From an uncultured Eubacteriales bacterium (GTDB taxonomy: Bacteria > Bacillota > Clostridia > Christensenellales > Aristaeellaceae): a stretch of 64,000 nt of DNA. The position numbers and the translations under genes are program-made. Each line of letters begins with the position of its first letter. The stretch's first letter is position 1. Below the pieces are notes generated by a model, which worked only from the letters and a program-made list of their open reading frames with translations, did not search any database and was not told the origin of the DNA. Location: NCBI GenBank assembly GCA_902765735.1, contig CACXBB010000032.1, positions 1 to 64,000 on the forward strand, given 5' to 3'. Shown piece by piece: positions 55,808 through 64,000 of this stretch.

Positions 55808-56272
55808 TCACATCAGACCCAGCGTCTGCTGGATCGATCGGACGTAGCGGCGCGCGACCCATGTGAAGGCGCCGTCGTCAAAGTGCACCTGAATGGTGCC
55901 GGACAGGCTGAAATCAAAGGAGGCGACCTTGTTCAGATTGATGATCTCGCTGCGGCTGATGCGCAGGAAGCGGTTGGGGTTCAGCGACAGCTCGATCTCC
56001 GCCAGCGATTTGCGCGCGGTGAAGCACCCCCGGTCCGTCTGGATGACGAGCTTCCTGCTCTCGATGAACACGCGCATGATCTCGCGCTGGCTCAGGAGCA
56101 CGATCGTCTCGCCGTCGTAGGCCGTGATCATCGGAAAACCGCTGTCCACGCTGTTCTCGATGGCGTGCATGATCTTGTCGATGTCCGGCGTCATGCGATT
56201 GGTCTCGATGATGACCTTGGGATCGACGCGGGCGGGATCGATCCTGATATCGATGTCGATTGTGTTCTTCAT
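55808..56272 (-). CDS. LytTR family DNA-binding regulator
   Basis: 154 residues without a receiver domain. The C-terminal half is a LytTR domain (ETIVLLSQREIMRVFIESRK, RISRSEIINLNKVASFDFS, WVARRYVRSIQQTLG). It starts at ATG 56272 behind AAAGGAA, and forms an operon with the DUF3021 gene. It probably regulates its own operon and perhaps neighbouring genes. Confidence 0.9.
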   Translation of the reverse strand: MKNTIDIDIRIDPARVDPKVIIETNRMTPDIDKIMHAIENSVDSGFPMITAYDGETIVLLSQREIMRVFIESRKLVIQTDRGCFTARKSLAEIELSLNPNRFLRISRSEIINLNKVASFDFSLSGTIQVHFDDGAFTWVARRYVRSIQQTLGLM

Positions 56273-56318
56273 GGGGATTCCTTTCGTGGGGGTCGGGCAA
56301 AACCATCCAATCACATCT

Positions 56319-56347
56319 ATTATATCACCTTTTCGCCGGCAATGCAA
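56319..56347 (-). promoter_or_regulatory. Promoter of the LytTR-DUF3021 operon
   Basis: On the minus strand TTGCAT (56342-56347) and a perfect TATAAT (56319-56324) are 17 bases apart. The -35 box is at the very edge of the neighbouring repeat array. Confidence 0.6.
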
Positions 56348-56348
56348 A

Positions 56349-56632
56349 GGGGGACGACCTCTTCCGCCCCTGCGGGGCACCTTCCCCTGAAGGGGAAGGC
56401 ATAACGAGACGCTGCCAAAAGCCTTCCCCTTCAGGGGAAGGTGGCTGGCCGCAGGCCAGACGGAAGAGGTCGTGCCTTCCCCTTTAGGGGAAGGTGGCTG
56501 GCCGCAGGCCAGACGGAAGAGATCGTGCCTTCCCCTTTAGGGGAAGGCGGCTGGCCGCAGGCCAGACGGAAGAGGTCGTGCCTTCCCCTTTAGGGGAAGG
56601 TGGCACGCGAAGCGTGACGGAAGAGGTCGTCC
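56349..56632. repeat. Tandem array of 53-bp hairpin units
   Basis: Units start at about 56471, 56524 and 56577 with the same 53-base period. Each holds a CCTTCCCCTTTAGGGGAAGG hairpin and, in most units, a GCTGGCCGCAGGCCAG hairpin ending in ACGGAAGAGGTCGTG. Diverged units lie on both sides. It is a local expansion of the module found singly at 28865 and 51904. It fills most of the 535-base gap between the LytTR regulator and the gene at 56808. Confidence 0.9.
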
Positions 56633-56807
56633 TCTCGCCGTTTAGACGCTCAAAACGACCGTTCAGACAAAAAAAGGTTGAATTCTCATTGGATCTGTGT
56701 TAAATATTGTATATGAGGGTGCAGCGCCGTCCGTCCGCGCGCGCGACGCCGGGGGGCTTTCCCCGGCGGCGCCGGACGACCGACGCACCCGCGAGAGGAG
56801 GGACCAC

Positions 56808-57485
56808 ATGAAGTATCAAATCAAGGGAGCGCCCATGCCGGTGGTGATCTGCCAGGTGGAGAACGGCGAATCGGTCGTCTGCGAATCCGGCGCGATGAGC
56901 TGGATGACCCCGAACATGGAGATGTCGACCTCCGGCAGCGGCGCCGGGAAGATGTTCGGCCGCATGTTCTCCGGCGAGAGCATGTTCCAGAACCGCTACA
57001 CCGCCCACGGCGGCGCGGGCATGATCGCCTTCGCGTCGAAGTTCCCGGGCGACATCAAGGCGGTGGAGATCACGCGCTCGACGCCGGTGATCTGTCAGAA
57101 GGGGGCATTCCTGGCGTCCTCGGAGGGCGTTGAGATGAGCGTCCACTTCCAGCAGAAGGTCTCGACCGGCCTGTTCGGCGGCGAGGGCTTTGTGATGCAG
57201 AAGCTGTCCGGCGAGGGCACGGCGTTCCTGGAGATCGACGGCTCGACCATCGAATACAACCTCGAGCCCGGCCAGCAGATGGTCATCGACACCGGCTATC
57301 TGGCCATGATGGACGCCAGCGTGAAGATGGAGATCCAGAAGGCCAAGGGCCTGAAGAACGCCATGTTCGGCGGCGAGGGGCTGTTCAACACGCTGCTCAC
57401 CGGCCCCGGGCGCGTGGTGATCCAGACCATGCCCATCTCCGGCTTTGCCGCCTTCATCGCCAGCCTGCTGCCCAAGAAGAACTGA
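56808..57485 (+). CDS. TIGR00266/AIM24 family protein
   Basis: 225 residues, the usual size. Family features: YQIKGAPMPVVICQVENGES, ESGAMSWMTPNMEM, and IEYNLEPGQQMVIDTGYLAM. The fold is a beta-rich trimer; the function in bacteria is not known. The ATG at 56808 follows GAGGAGG. It may be the first of a run of five genes on this strand. Confidence 0.85.
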   Translation: MKYQIKGAPMPVVICQVENGESVVCESGAMSWMTPNMEMSTSGSGAGKMFGRMFSGESMFQNRYTAHGGAGMIAFASKFPGDIKAVEITRSTPVICQKGAFLASSEGVEMSVHFQQKVSTGLFGGEGFVMQKLSGEGTAFLEIDGSTIEYNLEPGQQMVIDTGYLAMMDASVKMEIQKAKGLKNAMFGGEGLFNTLLTGPGRVVIQTMPISGFAAFIASLLPKKN

Positions 57486-57522
57486 GTTCCAAAAGCGTAA
57501 AATTAGAAAGGAGATTATCCCC

Positions 57523-58827
57523 ATGAAGAAACTGCTTGCACTGATCGTGGCGCTGATGATGGCGCTGACCTGCATGTCCGCCCTCGCGGACAATGTGTAC
57601 ACCAAGGTTACCGTTGACGGCGACCTCGCCAAGGGCCTGCTGACCGGCTTCGGCGTACCCGAGGACCAGATGGCCATCGTCGATCCCGTCATCGCGCTGG
57701 TGAACGCGCTGGGCGTCAGCGTGACCACCGTGGCGGACGGCGCGCAGATCGACCTCGACCTGAACGGCAATCCCGCCGTCAGCCTGGGCTTCGCCATGGA
57801 CGAGCAGGGCGCGAAGGTCGTCAGCAACCTGATCCCCAACTACCTTCTGACCGTGTCCCAGGAGACCATCGGCCAGTTCATGGAGCAGGTCGCGGCCAAC
57901 ATGCCCGGCGCCGGCGGCGAGGGCGGCGGCATGGACATGAGCGCCATGATGGAGACCTTCGGCGGCTATTTCCAGCCCTGGTTTGAGGCGTGCGCGTCTG
58001 CCGGCCAGCCCGGCGACCCCGTGACCGGCGAGTACGAGTTCATGGACTACAAGTTCGACACCATGGTGCCCGTGACGGTGGACATGGCCGTCATCACCGA
58101 GGCCACCCAGAAGCTGATCGACGACCTGTCCGCGGACCCCGCGGCCATGGCGGCGATCAAGGGCTTTGCCCAGGGCTTCGCCAAGAATTCCGGCGAGGAA
58201 TTTGACGAGGCGAACTTCGAGGCGAACTTCAAGGCCGGCATGCAGGAGTGGATGTCCCACTTCCCGGATACCGTGACCGCCGAGTTCTACACCGACAGCA
58301 CCGACGAGGACGGCATGCCCTTCTACCTCCAGGGCGACTCCATCTGGGGCGAGGAGAGCGGCTTCACCTATTACATGCTGTACGTGGACGAAGCCACCAT
58401 GTACATGGGCTACCAGATGACCGCCAAGGACGGCGACGAGGAGGTGCCCATGGAGGCCGGCTTCAGCATGGAGAACGGCGGCATGAGCATGTACTTCAGC
58501 ATGGGCGAGATGTACCTCGGCCTGGCCATGAGCTTCTCTGAGGACGGGTTCGCCATGGACGTCTACTTCATGAACGCCGACAAGCCGCTGGTCTCCGTCG
58601 TCGTCACCATGGCCGCGGGCGGCGAGCGCACCCTGCCGGTGGACGGCGCGGGCAAGACCACGCTGGCCATTGAGGACGCCATGAGCGGCGAAGGCGACGC
58701 GGTGCAGGGCCTTGCGGGCGACTTCATGGCCAACGGCCTGGGCGCGCTGATGGGCACCCTCTCCGAGCAGGTCCCCGAGATCGCGAGCCTGATGGGCATG
58801 ATGTCCGGCACGGCGATGGCCGGCTGA
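57523..58827 (+). CDS. Secreted protein of unknown function, methionine-rich C-terminal part
   Basis: 434 residues with signal peptide MKKLLALIVALMMALTCMSA followed by LAD. I do not recognise the family. The mature part looks like a beta-rich lipoprotein-type fold with repeated strand patterns (about 210-390) and many methionines (GGMSMYFSMGEMYLGLAM). It lacks a good lipobox. AAAGGAG precedes the ATG. It follows the AIM24-like gene by 37 bases, so the two are probably co-transcribed. Confidence 0.75.
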   Translation: MKKLLALIVALMMALTCMSALADNVYTKVTVDGDLAKGLLTGFGVPEDQMAIVDPVIALVNALGVSVTTVADGAQIDLDLNGNPAVSLGFAMDEQGAKVVSNLIPNYLLTVSQETIGQFMEQVAANMPGAGGEGGGMDMSAMMETFGGYFQPWFEACASAGQPGDPVTGEYEFMDYKFDTMVPVTVDMAVITEATQKLIDDLSADPAAMAAIKGFAQGFAKNSGEEFDEANFEANFKAGMQEWMSHFPDTVTAEFYTDSTDEDGMPFYLQGDSIWGEESGFTYYMLYVDEATMYMGYQMTAKDGDEEVPMEAGFSMENGGMSMYFSMGEMYLGLAMSFSEDGFAMDVYFMNADKPLVSVVVTMAAGGERTLPVDGAGKTTLAIEDAMSGEGDAVQGLAGDFMANGLGALMGTLSEQVPEIASLMGMMSGTAMAG

Positions 58828-58847
58828 CAACAAGAACGGAACCCAAA

Positions 58848-58872
58848 GGAGCGCCGACACCATCGGCGCTCC
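58848..58872. terminator. Short hairpin between two genes of one run
   Basis: GGAGCGCCGA and its complement with a five-base loop, 20 bases after the preceding stop. There is no T-run, and AAGGAGG for the next gene follows, so it may be an attenuator or RNA processing site rather than a full stop. Confidence 0.45.
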
Positions 58873-58894
58873 TGCATTCAAGGAGGAACGGGAT

Positions 58895-59065
58895 ATGGAT
58901 CTCAAGAAGCTCAACGTCATCATTCCCATCGTGTCGGTCGGCGTGATGGTCGTGTGGAGCACGGTGACCAATGACTGGAGCAAGAGCTGGCTTGCGGTGT
59001 TCGTGGGCGGCATACTGATGACGGTTCTCAACATCATGGGAAAGAAGAACGACGGGGACAAGTGA
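58895..59065 (+). CDS. Small two-helix membrane protein
   Basis: 56 residues: MDLKKLNVIIPIVSVGVMVV begins it, giving a first helix (about 6-22), a short outside turn (TNDWSKSW), a second helix (about 30-48) and a charged end (GKKNDGDK). AAGGAGG lies eight bases before the ATG, a very good signal for so small a gene. It sits between two secreted-protein genes with tight spacing. Function unknown. Confidence 0.7.
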   Translation: MDLKKLNVIIPIVSVGVMVVWSTVTNDWSKSWLAVFVGGILMTVLNIMGKKNDGDK

Positions 59066-59086
59066 TTCCGAAAGGGGTTTTGATTC

Positions 59087-59593
59087 ATGAAGCGTAAGAT
59101 CATCGCATTGGCTCTGTGCATCGCGCTCATGGCGCTGTGCGCGGCCGTCGCCGAGAAGGCGGGCACGAAGGTCTTTCAGCTGGGCACCTCGGTCTTCACC
59201 GTCGAGATCCCCGACAGCTTTGTCGAGGGCGAGCGCACCGAGGAGGACATCGCAGACGACCAGGTGGCCTACATGCACAGCCCGGACACCCTGCTGGACT
59301 TCGACGTGTACCAGTTCGGCAAGGAGGGTTACCCGGAGAAGCTGGCGGATTTCGCCAAAGAGGAGGCGGAGGAGTACAACGCCACCGAGATCGTGACGGA
59401 GGGCAATATCAACGGCATCGATGCGGCCTGGTATCGCGCCGTGGAGACCTACGACGACGCGGAGTACACCACCCTGACCTATGCGCTGGAGGACGGCGAC
59501 CAGTACGTCGAGATCGTCTTCTGGCTGGACGGCGAGAACGCCGAGCAGGAGGCGCAGGCCATCATCGATACCCTGACCTTTGTGACCCGGTGA
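59087..59593 (+). CDS. Small secreted protein of unknown function
   Basis: 168 residues. Signal peptide MKRKIIALALCIALMALCAA followed by VAE. The mature part (FTVEIPDSFVEGERTEED..., ...QYVEIVFWLDGENAEQEAQA) has the look of a PsbP/DcrB-like single-domain fold, with a final IIDTLTFV. I cannot assign a role. The ATG follows GAAAGGGG. Confidence 0.7.
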   Translation: MKRKIIALALCIALMALCAAVAEKAGTKVFQLGTSVFTVEIPDSFVEGERTEEDIADDQVAYMHSPDTLLDFDVYQFGKEGYPEKLADFAKEEAEEYNATEIVTEGNINGIDAAWYRAVETYDDAEYTTLTYALEDGDQYVEIVFWLDGENAEQEAQAIIDTLTFVTR

Positions 59594-59646
59594 TTTAGCG
59601 AGGTATCAGGAGAAGAGAACTTGATCCATCAAAGAAGAGATTCACC

Positions 59647-60045
59647 ATGAAAACCTATTGGCGAAGCGCATTATTCCGGGCCATATTCGGCATGCCTCTG
59701 GGCGTGACGGTGGGACTGCTGCTCATACTGAGGCACGACCTGCCCCTGCTCTTGTCCGTGATCCCCGCAAGCCTCTACGGCGCGCTGGTGATGGGGGCGA
59801 CCGTGGTCTACGACATAGAGACGTGGAGCCTGACGCGCTCCACGGTCTGCCACCTGCTGATCACGCTGGCAGGCTTCTGCGCGCTGGGCCTGATCCAGCG
59901 CTGGCTGGTGCATGTGCCTGCGTGGATGCTGATCGTCTTTATCGCGGTTTATTTCTTCATTTGGCTGATCCAGTGGGGAATATGCTACCAGAGGGTGCGC
60001 TGTATGAATAATGCCCTGCGGCGAAGGCGGTCCAAGAGCGTTTAG
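59647..60045 (+). CDS. DUF3021-like membrane protein (orphan paralogue)
   Basis: 132 residues with four membrane helices. It shares with the gene at 55352-55795 the pattern GALVMGATVVYDIETWSLTR, where the other has GAINMGTTTIYSLEHWGLLR. There is no LytTR gene beside it. It could work with the same regulator encoded at 55808-56272. The last gene before a strong terminator. Confidence 0.75.
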   Translation: MKTYWRSALFRAIFGMPLGVTVGLLLILRHDLPLLLSVIPASLYGALVMGATVVYDIETWSLTRSTVCHLLITLAGFCALGLIQRWLVHVPAWMLIVFIAVYFFIWLIQWGICYQRVRCMNNALRRRRSKSV

Positions 60046-60064
60046 AGTCGGCGCGCGGCCGCAG

Positions 60065-60101
60065 AAAAGGGTTCTTCGCGTTTCCGTGAAGAACCCTTTT
60101 T
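60065..60101. terminator. Bidirectional rho-independent terminator
   Basis: AAAAGGGTTCTTCGCG, loop TTTC, CGTGAAGAACCCTTTTT: a long stem with T-runs on both strands, between convergent genes. Its arms resemble the ends of the element at 35511-35895. Confidence 0.9.
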
Positions 60102-60103
60102 GT

Positions 60104-60372
60104 GTAACTGTTCAATCGTATCGGGAAATTGGAAGTTGTATATGCGAATGAGGAATTAGGAGATAGGAATTAGGAATTGAGTTACCGGTTGTCACGCAAG
60201 ACATCCGTAGGGACGCCATTATTGGCGTCCGCGTAACCCGTTTCGCCTTGAACGGACGCCAAGAATGGCGTCCCTACGCTGGGTTTCCAGCATTCTATAA
60301 TTCCTAATTCCTAATTTCTAATTCCTAATTGAACAGATAACTTCCCGTCTATCGGAGCAACTGAACAGCAAC
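60104..60372. repeat. Composite repeat element C with terminal inverted repeats
   Basis: The left end GTAACTGTTCAATCGTATCG and the right end (complement GTTGCTGTTCAGTTGCTCCG) match the ends of elements A and B. The inside differs: AGGAATTAGGAATT-type repeats at both sides and the inverted GTAGGGACGCC pair (60206-60230 and 60254-60278, 24 of 25 equal). It lies between the terminator and the stop of the second EAL gene. Confidence 0.85.
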
Positions 60373-60382
60373 CTCTTTTATA

Positions 60383-63301
60383 CTATCCTATCGTCTTTTC
60401 CCACTGCCAGAAATCCTCGATCCGCAGGGGTTTTGCGTAGTAGTAGTCGTGGACCAGGATGCCCTTCTTCTGGATCTCGCGCATCAGGTTTTCCCGGGTC
60501 ATGACCCGCAGGTGCCGTTCGAGGTCCTCCGAGGCGATGGCCCTGGGGGAATCGACGACGACGTCGGCAAAGAAGTCCTCCCCCTGCCGGGACAGGCCGA
60601 CGCTCTCATATTCATTGGACGGATTGTACTGGGTATAGTGCCCCGTCGCGGGGTCGATGGTGTAGAGCACGATATAGTCCGTCGACAGCGCGGCGACCCG
60701 GCCCAGGGCGTTCCGCTCCTGGCGCAGCTTTTTCTCGTCCTCCTGCTGCCGCATCTGCGCGTCGATGATGCTCACGCCCACGATGATGCGGTTGCGGCCC
60801 TGCAGGCGGGTGATCTTGACGTTGACGTAGACCGGCGAACCGGCGTAGACCACCCGGAAGGTGGTGGTGAACACGCCCTGCGCGTCCAGCTCCCGGAGGA
60901 CGTTCTCCTTCGTGAACCATTTCAGTATGTTTTCCCTGTCGTCCACGAACACGCGCTTCAGGGCGTCGCGCCGCAGCGCCTCGAAGTAGTCCTCGCCGTG
61001 CCGCTCGAAGGCCAGCTCCTCGCCGCCCACCGACGAGGTGTACTCGATAAAGCGGTTCGTCTCCAGATCGACGACATACAGCTTGTAGTAGTCCGCGGCC
61101 AGCGCCCGCGCGATATCCTCGTAGCTCTCGCCCTCGTCGGGCTCGCTGACAGACAGCACGGCGATGGCCAGCGCGATGCTTCCCGTGACCGGGTTGACGC
61201 CCATCCGCCTAACGGATACATGCACCTTCGATCCGTCCGGTATCACTTCGTCAAAGAACAGGCGGTTGGCGGTGTCGTTGCACCGCTTCGCGGCAGCCAT
61301 GAACGAGGGGCCGTATCCGATCGGAGCGCCGGTGAGATCGACGGCATCCTTCGCGGTGTCGAAGCCGAAGAAGCGCTTCATGAAATCCCGGTAGGACCGG
61401 TTGCTGCGCACATAGCGCGCCCGGTCGCCGGTGATCTCCAGTATGCCCATGGGCAGCGAATCGTAGCCGTTCTGAAGGGCGCTGCGGTCCTCGCTGGAGG
61501 CGTGATCCAGATCGAACAGGTTCGCGCGGCCGACGGATTCAAAGTAGGCGGCCTCCTCCGGGTTTTCAAACCCGATCTGGATGCCCTTTTGATACCGCTC
61601 CACGATCTTCTCAAACGGGTTCGGCTGACTGTAGTAGAAGCCCTGCAGCTTGGAGCAGCCGATCTCCCGCAGGAACGCGACCTGGCTTTCCGTCTCCACG
61701 CCCTCGCAGACCGTGTCCACGCCCAGGGCGGTCGCCATCTTCATCATCTCCGTGAGGATGATCTTGCCGTTGTCGCCCTCGTCGAGCTTGCGCATGAAGC
61801 TCATGTCGAACTTGATCAGGTCAAATTTGATGCTCTGCAGCACATCCATGGAGGAATACCCGCTGCCGAAGTCGTCCATCCAGACCGGGAAGCCCAGGCT
61901 CCGGAAGCGCTCCACCTGCGCCTTCATGAACTCGAAGTCGCTGCCGAGAATGCTCTCGGTGATCTCGATGGTGATCCTGTCCCGGCCGATGCCGGAGGCG
62001 TCCACGCGCCGGCGAATCTCCTCAACGATGTCACAGGCGTCAAAATCGGCCCTGGACAGATTGACGGAATGCGGCACGACGAACAGCCCGAGCTCGGCCT
62101 GTTTCCGCATCTTCTCCAGCACCTGCTCCAGCACGTACAGATCCAGCTTGTAGATCAATCCGGCGTCCTCCAGCGTCGGGATGAAGTCGCCGGGGGACAA
62201 AAAGCCCTCCACAGGGTCGATCCACCGGGCCAGCGCCTCCTCCTCGCACACCCTTCCGCTGACCGCCCGGATGATGGGCTGGCAGTAGACCTTGATCCAG
62301 CCCGCCCGGATCGCACGGTCCAGGTGCAGCAGTATGTACTGCCGCCGCTTGACGGCCCAGCGCATCTCGTCGCTGTAATAGTTGGTGATCGACAGGTCCG
62401 ATTTGGGGATGGCGTCGCAGGCGATCTTCGCCCGGTCAAACGCCGAGCTGATGGGGACGTTCTCGATGCTGGTCAGGTAGATGCCCGCCCTGACGGGGAG
62501 CGAATTGCCGCCGTTTAAGTCCTTTACTGCCAAAAAGAACCGCTGAAGGACCTCCCGCAGCCCGTCCTCGCGGGTGCAAACGGCAAAGCGGTCGCCGCTG
62601 ATATGGCAGCAGCTGCCCTTGCCGAACGTGCGCTCCAGCAGGCCCGAAAACTCCCTGAGCAGGTTGTCGCCCTCGGCAAAGCCGTAGTTGTCGTTGTAGC
62701 CCTTCATGCCGTTTAAGTCCATGTAGATGAGCGCGGCCTTGCCGCCGTCCCCGAGGACCGCCTCCTTGCCGGCCTCCGCCAGCGAGAAGAAGTGCGTCAT
62801 GTTGGGAAGGCCGGTCAGGCTGTCGTAATAGCCCGCCCGGAGGATGCTCTCCTCGTGCAGCGCGTTGTTGAACACCCGGTTCAGCGCCGTGGCCTCGGTG
62901 TCGTCCTCCTCGGTGTAGGCACCCTCGTCCGTAAACCAGACGTAGGCCAGCCGCACGCCCGTGTCCGTGTAGATGTGCTTTCCGGTGGCATGGATGATGT
63001 GGCAGTCCTGCTCCCGGTACTTCCGCGTCCGGAAGATCGCCTCGTACCTGCCGCTCTCCACGATGAAGTGGCGGACGGCCTCCTCGATCCTCGGGATGTC
63101 GTCGGGATGGGTGTTGTACAGCACATCCTCGTTCAGCAGACGGTACGCCTCTGCCTTGTCCGACAGCTCGAACATCTCCCGGTAGCCGTCGGACAGCGCG
63201 AGGGTGTAGATATGTCCCTCGGCAAACTGATAGACCGCCAGCGGCGTGGGCATTTGCTCCAGGTTTTTGAGCTCTTCAGCAGAAAACTGGTACCTCTCCA
63301 T
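60383..63301 (-). CDS. PAS-GGDEF(degenerate)-EAL-PAS signalling protein, second copy
   Basis: 972 residues, the same architecture as the protein at 383-3346 and similar along its whole length. The GGDEF motif is SGDRF (236-239 plus a preceding S235), so it is probably not a cyclase. The EAL domain keeps EALARW (E355), DDFGSGYSS and CEGVE. C-terminal sensor modules are present in the same order. ATG 63301 follows AAGGAA and gives MERYQFSAEELK; the frame remains open to 63379. It probably lowers c-di-GMP under a condition different from its twin. Confidence 0.9.
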   Translation of the reverse strand: MERYQFSAEELKNLEQMPTPLAVYQFAEGHIYTLALSDGYREMFELSDKAEAYRLLNEDVLYNTHPDDIPRIEEAVRHFIVESGRYEAIFRTRKYREQDCHIIHATGKHIYTDTGVRLAYVWFTDEGAYTEEDDTEATALNRVFNNALHEESILRAGYYDSLTGLPNMTHFFSLAEAGKEAVLGDGGKAALIYMDLNGMKGYNDNYGFAEGDNLLREFSGLLERTFGKGSCCHISGDRFAVCTREDGLREVLQRFFLAVKDLNGGNSLPVRAGIYLTSIENVPISSAFDRAKIACDAIPKSDLSITNYYSDEMRWAVKRRQYILLHLDRAIRAGWIKVYCQPIIRAVSGRVCEEEALARWIDPVEGFLSPGDFIPTLEDAGLIYKLDLYVLEQVLEKMRKQAELGLFVVPHSVNLSRADFDACDIVEEIRRRVDASGIGRDRITIEITESILGSDFEFMKAQVERFRSLGFPVWMDDFGSGYSSMDVLQSIKFDLIKFDMSFMRKLDEGDNGKIILTEMMKMATALGVDTVCEGVETESQVAFLREIGCSKLQGFYYSQPNPFEKIVERYQKGIQIGFENPEEAAYFESVGRANLFDLDHASSEDRSALQNGYDSLPMGILEITGDRARYVRSNRSYRDFMKRFFGFDTAKDAVDLTGAPIGYGPSFMAAAKRCNDTANRLFFDEVIPDGSKVHVSVRRMGVNPVTGSIALAIAVLSVSEPDEGESYEDIARALAADYYKLYVVDLETNRFIEYTSSVGGEELAFERHGEDYFEALRRDALKRVFVDDRENILKWFTKENVLRELDAQGVFTTTFRVVYAGSPVYVNVKITRLQGRNRIIVGVSIIDAQMRQQEDEKKLRQERNALGRVAALSTDYIVLYTIDPATGHYTQYNPSNEYESVGLSRQGEDFFADVVVDSPRAIASEDLERHLRVMTRENLMREIQKKGILVHDYYYAKPLRIEDFWQWEKTIG

Positions 63302-63505
63302 ATGTCGTATTCCTTGGTCCTCTGTCATTTCTGCAATCGGTGTCCAACGATCCCCGGAAATACAACCCGACATCCGCACACCTGTTTATATTATCATAAC
63401 ATAAATTTACCGTATTATCTACCCCAAAGCGCAAAAAAGGCACGACTTTCCCATGCGTTACAGAAGCGTAACATATGGTGTTCATCGTGCCGATTGTCAC
63501 GATTG

Positions 63506-63740
63506 GTAACTGTTCAGGCCTGGCGGGGAATTGGAAGTTGTCGGGCTGCGCCCGAGTGTGGAGTGTGGAGTGTTGAGAGTGGAGTTGACACCTCATCCGT
63601 CCCGCCTGCGGCGGTCCACCTTCCCCTCAAGGGGAAGGCCCACCTTCCCCTGAAGGGGAAGGCATGCCGCGCGGATAATATGGGGTTTTGCGTCAGTCGG
63701 TAACTTTAACTCCACACTCCACTCTCCACACTCCACACTC
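63506..63740. repeat. Composite repeat element D (right end unclear)
   Basis: It starts GTAACTGTTCAGGCCTGGCG like elements A-C. It carries GAGTGTGGAGTGTGGAG-type repeats, the GTCGGGCTGCGCCCGA hairpin also seen in B, two CCTTCCCC hairpins, and inverted short repeats up to the stop of the YkuD gene. No clear right terminal repeat is found. The 200 bases between it and the EAL gene start are AT-rich and probably hold the EAL promoter, although no clear box pair is seen. Confidence 0.75.
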
Positions 63741-63752
63741 AAAATGCCATCT

Positions 63753-64000
63753 TCAGCGTATCACAACGACGACCTTTCCCTTCTCACAGTGCTCAAACAG
63801 CCACTTGGCGTCCTCGACGCTCAGCCGGACGCAGCCGTGCGAGGCGGGGTTGCCCAGATTCCGCACGGAGCTTCGGTGCACGGTGTTCTCATTCCTCTGG
63901 CCGTAGATGACGGAATGGAACAGTATGTCCCCTTCGATCACGAAGGAATACTGCGCCCAGCACAGGAACTTCCGGAAGTAATGCCAGCGATCCTGCGGGA
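63753..64000 (-). CDS. L,D-transpeptidase (YkuD), C-terminal part, cut by window edge
   Basis: 82 residues are visible, ending GKVVVVIR. The YkuD catalytic motif is present: HSVIYG, then GNPASHGCVRLSVEDAKWL with the active cysteine in SHGC. The frame continues to the right edge (PQDRWHYFRKFLCWAQYSFV), so the start lies outside. Such enzymes cross-link peptidoglycan through 3-3 bonds or attach proteins. Confidence 0.9.
   Translation of the reverse strand, partial: PQDRWHYFRKFLCWAQYSFVIEGDILFHSVIYGQRNENTVHRSSVRNLGNPASHGCVRLSVEDAKWLFEHCEKGKVVVVIR

Noticed and set aside
56349..56632. Possible CRISPR array
   Set aside because: The period is regular, but the spacers are themselves parts of the same hairpins and almost identical to each other. 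There are no cas genes nearby.

Overview
The window comes from a GC-rich, monoderm (Gram-positive type) anaerobe, most likely a Clostridia lineage close to the Christensenellales. The support is indirect. There is an LPxTG sortase-anchored giant surface protein, a LytTR/DUF3021 pair, a DegV protein, a PEP-linked dihydroxyacetone kinase with a one-domain DhaM, and many secreted proteins with almost the same signal peptide (MKKLLAL...SALAE). Ribosome binding sites are strong AGGAGG types. There are no outer-membrane genes, rRNA, tRNA, phage, IS transposase or CRISPR array. The species cannot be named from this sequence.

Layout. 1-3.4 kb: a PAS/degenerate-GGDEF/EAL protein. 3.5-10.1 kb: a five-gene minus-strand operon with an ABCG-like exporter, a small membrane protein with a CxxC tail, a membrane polyferredoxin fused to a thioredoxin, and a secreted TlpA-like thioredoxin. 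10.1-12.7 kb: a secreted M4 metalloprotease. 12.8-22.3 kb: an oligopeptide operon (oppA, S9 peptidase, oppBCDF, AbgB-like amidohydrolase, acylphosphatase). 22.9-24.9 kb: dhaL-dhaM-dhaK on the plus strand. 25.1-34.0 kb: a minus-strand series, livJ-livH-livM-livG-livF, then dhaK2-dhaL2 and two URO-D-type proteins. 34.2-35.5 kb: a cysteine desulfidase-family gene, divergent from livJ. 35.9-36.7 kb: degV. 37.0-44.2 kb: a 2405-residue LPxTG protein. 44.5-46.0 kb: a frameshifted GGDEF gene. 46.3-50.5 kb: an amino-acid permease fused to a hybrid histidine kinase. 50.8-55.3 kb: an iron(III)-type ABC importer. 55.4-60.0 kb: DUF3021/LytTR and a run of small secreted or membrane genes. 60.4-63.3 kb: a second PAS/degenerate-GGDEF/EAL protein. 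63.75 kb to the edge: a partial YkuD L,D-transpeptidase.

The genes suggest a peptide- and amino-acid-scavenging life. M4 and S9 peptidases, Opp, AbgB-like hydrolase, Liv transporter and cysteine desulfidase would feed amino acids in, while the transporter-kinase fusion and several PAS/GGDEF/EAL proteins would sense conditions.

Almost every larger gap between genes is filled by hairpin-rich, non-coding repeats. They are built from a few interchangeable modules, in places bounded by imperfect terminal inverted repeats. One 111-bp module occurs twice, inverted, 23 kb apart with only two differences. These repeats, the permease-kinase fusion, the ferredoxin-thioredoxin operon, the liv-dhaKL-URO-D gene series and the mosaic surface protein are the most interesting parts. 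All calls were made by reading the sequence; no database search was run.
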